Assembly (NCBI GenBank): GCA_003024985.2
Contig: PXIH01S0020338.1
Reading direction: 5' to 3' (one strand)
Length of the DNA: 11,804 nt
From: Euperipatoides rowelli
Taxonomy: Eukaryota; Onychophora; Udeonychophora; Euonychophora; Peripatopsidae
Shown: positions 1 through 7,144 of the stretch, piece by piece
How positions within the stretch are numbered: the first letter of the stretch is position 1
Layout: every line of letters begins with the position of its first letter
The notes under the pieces: generated by a model
The model's input: only the letters and a program-made list of their open reading frames with translations
Told to the model about the DNA's origin: nothing
Databases searched by the model: none
Position numbers and translations under genes: made by a program

Positions 1-167
1 AAACATTTATCTTAACTTTAACTAGTTTGCCACAAAAACGAATCTTGCTTAGGGGTACGGTTTTCCCCCACTTTCCCCTACCCCACGGTTCTACACTTGG
101 CAGTATCATCTTTGCTGTCACTACGAATGGTATATAGCCAGAAGTTTGGAGAGTAGGTTTAAATTCA
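1..167. other. Left edge, no identified feature
   Basis: This stretch has short C-rich runs around 60-95 but no convincing reading frame or repeat. The plus strand around 100-176 could be the decayed sequence just upstream of the reverse transcriptase YADD region that begins at 168, because the downstream protein similarity starts abruptly there. I could not read a reliable translation. Confidence 0.3.
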
Positions 168-785
168 TAGATGATTGATATGACTATTGTTTGTAAGGGC
201 CATATAGAAGAAATTGAGCGGATTGTTCAAGGTGCTCTTGATGTCATTGAATGTGATTCAAAGCAATTGGGTATGAGCCTGAATCCCAATAAAATGTGTG
301 TGATGATACACAACTTTTCTAAAAAGAATATTACTTTGGAGTTGACTTGACTATTAATAATTGCCCTACTAAAAGTGTGGATTGTGCTAATATTTTGGGT
401 GTGGTTGTGCAGAGGGATTTCAAGTAGAGTCTGCACATGGAGTTAATTTACAGAAATGTATCTAAAAGTTATTTTTATTATACTGATTAAAAAGATTGAC
501 TGGTGATATTTCTGTTTTAAAAAGTGTGTACACTACTTTTGTCAAATCATGCATGTAGTATGCATGTTGTGTTTGGAGTTCAGCTTTAACTAAGTCCCAA
601 GTGAATGTATTGGAAGGATTATAAAGAAGGGTGAGTAGAATCATCTTGGGAAGTGAGTATATAGATTATCAGCATACCTTAGATGTGTTGAATTTAAAAC
701 TATTAATGGAAAGGAGTAATATGTTGGCTAAGTTTTCTCTGTCCTTCTTTGAGAATTACAGTGCATATGCTCCTGACGAAAGAAG
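168..785 (+). pseudogene. Non-LTR retrotransposon reverse transcriptase fragment (CR1/L2-like), C-terminal half
   Basis: This is the C-terminal half of a LINE polymerase that copies element RNA at the target site. Three frames must be read in turn. From 177 the frame gives DMTIVCKG, the remnant of the YADD catalytic motif, then SLNPNKM, the usual 'LN..K' motif. After a frameshift near 347 it gives LTINNC, ILGVVVQRDF and, across an in-frame stop at 424-426, SLHM, matching the 'LGV.....L.W..H' segment. After another shift near 490 it gives VYTTFVKSCM, YACCVWSSALTKSQ and RIILGSEY, matching the 'Y...IRPVLEYACPVWHSSLT..Q' and 'RIIL...Y' C-terminus of CR1/L2-like elements. Several in-frame stops and at least two frameshifts make it dead. 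It ends where the tail of copy A begins. Clade placement is by memory of motifs only. Confidence 0.75.
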
Positions 786-807
786 TAATAATAATAATAA
801 TAATAAT
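786..807. repeat. (TAA)7 microsatellite, the tail of LINE copy A
   Basis: Seven perfect TAA units plus one base on the plus strand (ATT on the minus strand), immediately beyond the AATAAA signal of the minus-strand LINE. It is best explained as that element's 3' tail, not as an independent microsatellite. Confidence 0.8.
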
Positions 808-987
808 CCTTTATTGGTATAAATCATTAAAAATTACAACAATATACAATTGTACAGATAATTTCAGTCGGAGATAGGCTATATACCTCAGATAATCGTT
901 AAAAAAGAAGAAAAACATCAAACAATACCAAAACCATAAGTAAATTTATTTACAAACAACTTATTTAAATGATATTTTGCCAATAAA

Positions 988-2446
988 CTATTTTTTGTTA
1001 GTAGTGTTTCTTGTGCCTTTTGGCAATTCATTAAATCTAAGAGCAGCATCAATCAACGGAGATTTATAAGTATGTTTTAAACAAGAATTTTGTATTCGGA
1101 CCATGCTACCATTTCTACCACCAGTAAATTTTATTTTATCCATCAATACAATTAAATGATAGTATCTACCAGCTCTCATATCAAATATTAGTTTGCATTT
1201 TTTTCAAATTGTATCTGGTCCATACAGGTCTATACCTATTAATTCTAGTCTTTCAATATATGAAAAGTATTTATTCTTAACCATACCATAATCTGTTTTG
1301 TACATATAAGCTGAACCGATTCCAATGCAGAATACTGTGAAATTGATGGAGTCCATGCTAATAATACATAATCCACTATTGGAACAACATAAACCATAAT
1401 TTTTTTTTGTAAGAAATTCAGATTCAATACCCTAAACAGCATATTTCAATGAGTACCAACATCTCTTATTTTTGAGAACTATGTAGCCTAATCAGTGTTA
1501 GCCTGAAATTTTAGTCTATTATCCACTATTTTACCCAAAATCTTTACTTCATTTGCCAATGGAATTAAATCATTGTTCATATAATATCGAGGCAATGAAT
1601 CCAAACTATTACCGCATCTTTGCACCCCCAGATGCAAAGATTTTTCAGCATTAATTTACTAAACCATTCAGCAATAGAATTCAGATCCTCTTGAACTTCA
1701 TAGCAATTAGTCACATCATCAATCATATAGCCTATAGTTGTGTCATCACAAAACTGTAGTATATTAGCATATTTGACCTTGACCGGTAGATCCCCAACAT
1801 ATAAATTATACAAAATAGGGCTCTTAATGCTGCCCTGTACAATTGACCTGTATATTTTACATACTTATATCTATTATACAAAATCATCATTTAATAAGTC
1901 AACCAGATCTACATCAATTTCCATGCCTAATAACATCAATTAGTTTATTATGATCTATGCTATGAAATGCATTTGAATAATCTATTGAACTCACATCATT
2001 GCACAAACTCTTCTTAAAGTCCAACGACCAGAAAGACTCAAGAATCGAAACAGATAGCAGTAATTCACAACTACGATTAATATAACCAAACTGATTACTA
2101 GGTATTAATTTATTATGTATAATTTCCAGTTTTAGTCTGTTGATTATGATTTTATCCAAAATTTTAGCAATATTTGAACCCAATGCAAGAGGTCTGTAAG
2201 ATTTAACCTAGTTTATGGGTTTCCCTTTTTTATGTATAGGAACTATTTCACTTATTTTCATCTGAGTAGGTATATTTTTAGATTTCAACACTCTTGACAA
2301 CAATATGTACAGCGGTTCAGCTAAAGAGTCTGTCCACACACTCATTCAATATGATTGCTGGGATAGAATATGGCCCCACAGCTTTGTTTACATTTATACC
2401 ACTAATAATATTCTTTATTTCATCAATGATCACACTATTATTAGTA
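988..2446 (-). pseudogene. Reverse transcriptase ORF remnant of LINE copy A
   Basis: Broken reverse transcriptase read N- to C-terminally from high to low coordinates. Motifs in order: EIKNIISGINVNKAVGPYSIP (about 2360-2425), the usual 'KA.GPD.IP' entry to the domain; a frameshift at 2317-2340; PLYILL and KNIPTQMK; SNIAKILDKIIINRLK and SNQFGY (2080-2180); SIDYSNAFHSIDH (about 1950-1990), the 'D..KAFDS.DH' motif carrying the first catalytic aspartate; GSIKSPILYNLYVGDLP (about 1785-1835), with the downstream catalytic box FCDDTTIG (about 1735-1760); EDLNSIAEWFSKLMLKN; then the C-terminal YVVPIVDYVLLAWTP (about 1355-1400), ALESVQ and YIERLELIGID, ending at 988. At least four frame changes are needed. 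It is inactive, and the upstream endonuclease part is absent. Confidence 0.8.
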
Positions 2447-2462
2447 GACCATGGGACATAAC

Positions 2463-2630
2463 ATATTATNTATATATTATAATAAACTCTGGCCCTAGGG
2501 GGGATCAGAGCTGTTACAGGATGAAGTGGGCAGAGAGGAGATTGGTGAAATGCTGGTGGAACTGGTAGCTAATGACGCGGGACTGCTCGTTGCTATGGCT
2601 GTGAATTAACTCTGAAGGCAAAATGGCAAA
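2463..2630 (+). other. Short coding-like stretch of unknown origin beside the LTR
   Basis: This higher-GC island separates copy A from the LTR. One plus-strand frame is open from 2508 to a TAA at 2607-2609 and gives an acidic, helical-looking run (ELLQDEVGREEIGEMLVELV, then ANDAGLLVAMAVN). I do not recognise it. It could be the tail of a retroelement gag or an exon scrap, or simply chance. There is no start codon in the frame before 2508 that would make it a complete small gene. The single N at 2470 marks the AT-rich edge. Confidence 0.25.
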
Positions 2631-3087
2631 TGTGTTGTAAATAAAACATCTGTTTATTATGATAGTAAATAAAAAGCTCTGTACTGATAAGTATTACCGC
2701 CGCCGGTGGCTAGCCAACTTGCTTGCCACTGGCATATTAGAAATAATAAAAGAAAAATCTAAAATATAATTCCAAATGAAATGGACAAATGTTGGAGAGC
2801 TGATTGTCCTCTAAAGGTGAGGGCAATCACTCTGCAAGGTAAAGACAATGATAACATGAAAGAGAAGCCTTTTATACTGTATGTACAGTTTAATTATACA
2901 TAATGTATAATTAGCAAATTAGCATTGGCTCGCCCATTCCAGAATTAGAACATCTGTGACGCATTTACTAATTAAACACATCACAGATGAAAGCAAAACA
3001 TATGGAATGTGCGAACAAATGTAAACAGAGAATAATTAAATAAATATTATACTGAATAAAAGTATTATAAGCTTAACAATCATCACA
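2631..3087 (-). mobile_element. LTR of an LTR retrotransposon, probably the 3' LTR
   Basis: On the minus strand this 457-base block starts TGTGATG and ends CAACACA, a 7-base imperfect terminal inverted repeat with the canonical TG...CA ends. It contains a strong promoter-like CAGTATAAAAGGC (plus 2867-2879) and, about 210 bases further on, an AATAAA signal (plus 2653-2658), the right order for U3-R-U5. A purine-rich GCGGGGAGGAA abuts the outer edge, marking this as a 3' LTR. The U3 part holds a perfect 23-base palindrome (2891-2913) and an 11-base stem with one mismatch (2951-2961 with 2979-2989). No second LTR, primer binding site or coding region was found, and the 5 bases on each side do not match, which argues against a clean solo LTR. 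The superfamily is undetermined. Confidence 0.6.
2867..2879 (-). promoter_or_regulatory. TATA box of the LTR promoter
   Basis: Minus-strand CAGTATAAAAGGC lies about 210 bases inside the LTR and upstream of its AATAAA signal. This is where the retrotransposon's own RNA polymerase II promoter is expected. Confidence 0.5.
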
Positions 3088-3098
3088 TTCCTCCCCGC
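3088..3098 (-). other. Polypurine tract adjoining the LTR
   Basis: Minus-strand GCGGGGAGGAA runs straight into the TGTGATG start of the LTR. In LTR retrotransposons this tract primes plus-strand DNA synthesis and always sits immediately 5' of the 3' LTR, so it fixes both the LTR edge and the element's orientation. Confidence 0.6.
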
Positions 3099-3650
3099 TA
3101 TGAAAAAAAAAAATTATCACATATATTTTTATTATTTACTTGAATTAAACCACAGGTTTTATCTTCTTAAAAAAAATGAAATTATCGAATCTAAATTCCA
3201 TTTTACATAAATTAATCCACAAATTTTCAAAATATAGTCTTAAAAAAAAAATTCATAACAAAATTCAAAACTTTTTACATTTTAGTGCCGGGAGATGCTA
3301 AAATTATACACCAAGGGAGATGCTTTTTTGTGAGTTATCCCTCCCCGGTCGTCATAACAAGTTATCCCTCCTCGGTCACCATCCTCAAAATTATTACTAA
3401 ATTCTCTCTAATTTTTTCTTATTCAATCATTAAGACTAAATTTAATATTAAATTTAATAAAAAGTCAATAGTCCATTTCATCTTAATAAAAACAACTTAT
3501 TGTGTTTTAAACATTGATTCCAAGTAAACGTTGTTATTTCCATTTTACAATTAAATAAACGAGAGAGAAAAAAAAAGTCAATGTTCATATTTTCAATTCT
3601 TGATAACGTTGTAGATTCCTATCTTCTAATGTCACAAGGTATTGGTCCGT
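3099..3650. other. AT-rich filler, possibly 3' internal region of the LTR element
   Basis: If the LTR is a 3' LTR on the minus strand, this would be the end of the element's internal region, but no protease, reverse transcriptase, RNase H or integrase motif is readable on either strand. Two short motifs are duplicated here: gggagatgct at 3290-3299 and 3315-3324, and a 17-base motif (one mismatch) at 3334-3350 and 3361-3377. On the minus strand the 17-base motif reads GACCGGGGAGGGATAAC, resembling a polypurine tract. The plus-strand open frame at 3285-3527 is lysine, isoleucine and asparagine rich and shows no family resemblance, so I do not treat it as a gene. Confidence 0.4.
3290..3377. repeat. 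Paired short direct repeats, purine-tract-like on the minus strand
   Basis: Two interleaved duplications: gggagatgct twice, 25 bases apart, and gttatccctccccggtc twice, 27 bases apart, the second copy with T for one C. The nearly equal spacing suggests one decayed tandem unit of about 25-27 bases. Confidence 0.6.
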
Positions 3651-3728
3651 TCAAGTGTCTGCTTCGCGGCTGGTACCTCGCACTCGGGACGGCTCCAGGC
3701 CCTCGCCCCGTGGGCCTGGAGCTTAAAC
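3640..3728. other. GC-rich island with a perfect 11-base-pair hairpin
   Basis: A block of markedly higher GC stands out from AT-rich surroundings. Its right part is a perfect inverted repeat: gctccaggccc (3692-3702), a 9-base loop, then gggcctggagc (3712-3722). The stem would be very stable in DNA or RNA. It lies about 10 bases from the 3' breakpoint of LINE copy B. It lacks the CTRR end that should follow a Helitron hairpin, and I recognise no tRNA, SINE or protein in it. Confidence 0.6.
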
Positions 3729-3732
3729 TGCT

Positions 3733-5310
3733 GTGGAATAACATAAACCATAAAAAATTTTGTAAAAAATTCAGAATCAATACTCTCAACAGCATATTTT
3801 AATGAGTACCAACATCTCTTACTTTTAGAGAACTATATAATCAGTGTTAGCCTGAAATTTTAGTCTATTATCCACTATTATACCCAAAATCTGCACTTCA
3901 TTTGCCAATGGAATTAAATCATTGCTCATTTAATAAGGCAATGAGTCCAAACTCTGCGCATCTTTGCACCCTCAGATGCAAATATTTTTCAGCATTAGTT
4001 TTTAAACTGTTTAAATTAGACCATTCAGCAATCTAATCTTGAACTTTGTAGCAATTAATCACATCATTAATCATATAGCCTATAGTTAGGTCATCACAAA
4101 ACTAGTATATTAGCATATTTGACATTGACCGGTAGATCCCCAACATATAAATTATACAAAATGTACAATTCCAGAATTTAAAGGGATACTTTCGGATTTT
4201 GCCTCGCATTGACCTGTATATTTTACATACATGTACGGTATCTATTATAAAAATCATCATTTAATAAGTCAACCAGATCTCAATTTCCATGCCTAATAAC
4301 TTATCAATTAGTTTATTATGATATATGTTACCAAATGCATTTGAATAATCTATGGAAATCACATCATGGCGGCACAAACTCTTCTTAAAGTCCAAAGACC
4401 AAAAAGACTCGTGAATCAAAACAGATAGCAGTAATTCACAACTACGATTATTAAAATAACCAAGCTGATTACTAGGCATTAATTTATTATTTCCGGTTTT
4501 AGTCTGTTGATTATGATTTTATCCAACATTTTAGCAATATTTGAATTTAATGCAAGAGGTCTATAAGATTTATTCTAGTTTATAGGTTTCTTTTTTTTAT
4601 GTAGAGGATCTATTTTACTTATTTTCATCTGAGTAGGTATATTTTTAGATTTCAACACTCTTGACAACAATATGTACAGCGGTTCAGCTAAAGAGTCTGT
4701 CCACACACTCATTCAATATGATTGCTGGGATAGAATATGGCCCCACAGCTTTGTTTACATTTATACCACTAATAATATTCTTGATTTCATCAATGCCCAC
4801 ACTAATATTAGTGTTCAAATACATAGCATTAACAATCACTTCTTCGTTTGAACAGTGTGATCCATTTATTACAAAATCAACATTTTTTTCACAATTCCTC
4901 AATTTCTTTATTTCTCTATATAATATTATTATCATTTTTATCTAATAAACTGTTTAAGTAAACTTTAAAGGCACTTTTGATGTCACTACTAATTTTATAT
5001 TCCAAATACAAATACAACAAATTATTATCATTATTACGGTACATTGTTTAATCTTTCTAAATACTTTACGTTTTAGTTTAATATCAGTAATAATCTCTTT
5101 TGTAATCCAGGGTTGCTTTACTCAGGCAATCCACCCTTCCTGGAGTATTATCATTTATTATCTTCATTAATTTATTATAACACAAATCAAAATGATCATC
5201 TAATGCTAAGTCATCATCTAAGCTCCAGTCATGCCTGAGTATTTCATTATTACATTTATATTTGATCTGTAATAATCATATTTTCTTTTAATATATGTAG
5301 TACCAGGACA
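3733..5310 (-). pseudogene. LINE copy B: second, 3'-truncated copy of the same LINE family
   Basis: Collinear with copy A from about 1384 to 2446 (B 3733-4818), then extending further 5'. Minus-strand order: FDLCYNKLMKIIND (about 5160-5200), PWITKEIITDIKLKR (about 5070-5115, the conserved 'PW.T.EI' linker between endonuclease and reverse transcriptase), REIKKLRNCEK, DEIKNIISGINVNKAVGPYS (4740-4800), a frameshift shared with copy A, SNQLGYFNNRSCELLLSV, DVISIDYSNAF and the FCDD box (about 4090-4105, with a two-base loss just before it). It lacks everything 3' of the C-terminal region, including the tail. That is unusual for a LINE insertion, which normally loses its 5' end. A 47-base patch at 4162-4208 replaces the segment encoding GSIL.P in copy A. 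It is dead by several frameshifts. Upstream of about 5310 no endonuclease motif is readable. Confidence 0.75.
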
Positions 5311-5888
5311 AGGCATTTAGAAAACTTTTTTATATCTTATATGCGCACTAGGTGGTATGCTGTCTCTGCCATTCCATCATTTGCCAAATTATTAAATAAT
5401 AAACTTTAGAAGTGTGTACTAGGTTTTTTCGATTTTGATAACTAATTTATTTAAAATTGTGTTAGCTAAGGGTGTAAAAAAAGGTAATATCCTTCGGGGC
5501 AAAATAATTTTTATTAGGTAATGATTTTCTTTTCGAGTTAAATAAATAACATATACCTGAAATATATGTAATGAAAATCTCCTTAAACAATGTGTGTGCA
5601 TTCACAATGTCCTGCATTTGTTCTTATATTTAAATAAAATAATGTTTTTTTTGATAATTTTTTTACAGTTAAACACAGTATTATAAAACACGCTTAAAAT
5701 AATATTCGGGGAATTCTCTAGAATTATTTCATAATACTGTAAATAGTAACAAATGCATATGATGATTTGATAATTTTTTGAAAAAAAAAAATAGTGAAAT
5801 CACATTTCACCCCTCTGACCCTCTCCATCCTGCATCATCACATATTGTCATGCTTATTCAAACCCCTTTCCTCAACACGGCAGTTTAC
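5311..5888. other. AT-rich intergenic stretch, no gene
   Basis: No reading frame on either strand shows recognisable motifs. An imperfect inverted repeat (acagtattataaaa at 5675-5688 against tttcataatactgt at 5727-5740) and a repeated ttgataattttttt motif near 5651 and 5767 could be scraps of a small inverted-repeat element. The similarity is too short and AT-rich to support one. Confidence 0.35.
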
Positions 5889-5919
5889 GGACTATGGGTA
5901 CACGTACCAGGGGCGGATC
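5889..5919 (+). repeat. 31-base direct repeat, copy 1, containing a hAT-like terminus
   Basis: The sequence begins ggactatgggtacacgta and ends ccaggggcggatc. It recurs at 6745-6776. The CAGGGGCGGATC part (5908-5919) resembles the terminal inverted repeat that starts many hAT-family DNA transposons and their short non-autonomous derivatives. The following text (gtcctgggcaca, gagggtccct) is also in keeping with such elements. No matching inverted end (GATCCGCCCCTG) was found, so the element is not delimited. Confidence 0.5.
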
Positions 5920-6744
5920 AAGACTTTTTTGCGTCCTGGGCACAAAAAAAATATGAGGGTCCCTAGTCCAGAAGAGGTTCTGGGGGATACCTCCAGCAAG
6001 AGCCATGGGCAGAGCTCTTTCACAATTTTTTTTTTAAAATAAGTAAATTATGAGGCTTTTAAATGCAAAACTTTTTTTCACTGATAGAAACAATAGTCAG
6101 TTCCTGTAAATTGCTTCGGAAACTGATTACTTTTTTCAGCATTGGAAATTTTTTGCACTACTTCCAGGAAACACGTTTTACTAATTGTAATTTGTATAGG
6201 ATGATTCCAGCTAATTTTTAATTTATTTGAGCTGGTAGTTATCTCTCATTTTAATATTGAAACTTTAATAGGCTAAAATAAAAAACTTTTGTCTCAAAGT
6301 GAGGTTAGCCCTAAAAATATTTTAATATTATTTGTTATATAACCTGAATGTAATAACTATCTGTTATAATGCAGTATGGATTAATCGAAGTAAAGAAAAT
6401 AAATAAGCAAACACTGCATTATGGAAATAAAAATTAAAAAAAAAAAAAAATTAAGGGTAGGGTCCTTTAAAATTGGGAGCCACTAACTAAGTTTATTAAG
6501 CTAAACTTACAAAAGGTAAGTGCATATCATATAAAAAAAAAATTAAAAAGTTATTTTTAGGGTTGGGCCCTTCAAAATTAGGAAGGGAGGGGGTTTGGGC
6601 GCACATCCATTGTGCCCACTTGTAAAACCACCATGCACCTCTTGAAGGACTAAAAGAAAATATATGAATATTCAGTTATTTATTTAAAAAAAAAAAATAG
6701 ATACATTAAAAAATATAACCCTACAACAAAACTAGAAGTGGAAA
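5920..6744. other. AT-rich region with repeated gggt/gggccc motifs, possible non-autonomous DNA transposon body
   Basis: Two related motifs, ttaagggtagggtcctttaaaattggga (about 6452-6479, quoted here as one short run split by poly-A on the left) and a similar copy with gggttgggcccttcaaaatta (about 6560-6580), each follow a poly-A run about 105 bases apart. Together with the hAT-like end at 5908 they suggest a decayed miniature element, but no right terminus or target-site duplication is visible. No protein is encoded: the overlapping frames at 5778-6042 follow low-complexity sequence. Confidence 0.3.
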
Positions 6745-6776
6745 GGACTATGGGTACACGTACCAGGGCGNGGATC
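6745..6776 (+). repeat. 31-base direct repeat, copy 2, with an N
   Basis: This repeats 5889-5919 with one inserted ambiguous base at 6771 (ccagggcgnggatc against ccaggggcggatc). Flanking sequence on both sides differs, so similarity is restricted to this unit. An assembly join error and a genuine second insertion of the same end are both possible. Confidence 0.55.
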
Positions 6777-7144
6777 ATTTTACATTTTGACTAACTTGTG
6801 CTTAAATATAGTGTTTGATGTTGATTGTTTATTTACACTTGATATATTACCAAGATGCAATTTTTAAAAGAATCAACTTTTGTAGCAGCAATTTTCTCAA
6901 AATGTTACAAATATAAATTTTGAAAATTTAATGTCCTTCCTCTGCTTTTATCTTTCTCATCTTATTTAAAACTTACAAAATTTGTAGATAACAATCATAG
7001 AAAGATATTACATTAAGACACACCAAAAAAACTCACAAAATCAATACCCAAGTTATCATAGTAGTATCATATGGTTTTACAAAATCAGTATTTTCCTTTT
7101 TTAAAAGTCTATTTTCACTTCATTTGTTATCCATTCCAGTTTTT
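6777..7144. other. AT-rich stretch, no gene seen
   Basis: Low-complexity T- and A-rich sequence without a readable motif, repeat or structured RNA on either strand. It lies downstream of the open frame ending at 7145. Confidence 0.4.

Larger units (their letters stand above)
786..2446 (-). mobile_element. LINE copy A: 3' part of a non-LTR retrotransposon with (ATT)n tail
   Basis: On the minus strand this reads from inside a reverse transcriptase gene (right edge) through a stop codon at 988-990, about 170 bases of 3' UTR, an AATAAA polyadenylation signal (plus-strand tttatt, 810-815) and a tail of seven ATT units (786-807). A short-unit microsatellite tail right after AATAAA is typical of CR1-like, RTE-like and related LINEs. 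The right edge is a 5' truncation near 2446, where similarity to copy B stops abruptly. 5' truncation with an intact 3' end is the normal product of target-primed reverse transcription. The left edge abuts the plus-strand LINE fragment, so the insertion probably landed in it. No target-site duplication could be recognised. Confidence 0.75.

Noticed and set aside
2631-3087. Solo LTR flanked by a target-site duplication
   Set aside because: The five bases on the two sides (gcaaa and ttcct) differ, and a polypurine tract adjoins one edge. This instead indicates the 3' end of a truncated element.
3590-3690. Minus-strand run resembling 'R.AD..SDHYLV..' of a LINE endonuclease end (SREADT, TDQYLVTLED)
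   Set aside because: Only a handful of residues agree, a stop interrupts it, and no other endonuclease motif is nearby. Chance similarity is likely.
3692-3735. Helitron 3' end (hairpin then CTRR)
   Set aside because: The hairpin is good, but neither strand shows CTRR within about 12 bases after it, and no TC-start partner was seen.
3581-3802. Plus-strand open frame of 73 codons across the GC-rich hairpin
   Set aside because: It runs from AT-rich filler through a palindrome into antisense LINE sequence, so its parts have different origins. No family motif is readable.
4661-4945. Plus-strand 94-codon frame, the longest in the window
   Set aside because: It is antisense to the reverse transcriptase of copy B (the KAVGPYSIP region). 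The hydrophobic composition follows from the AT-rich complement.
5778-6042. Two overlapping plus-strand frames of 62 and 82 codons
   Set aside because: They start in a poly-A run and read through the 31-base repeat and a hAT-like end. No conserved protein motif is present.
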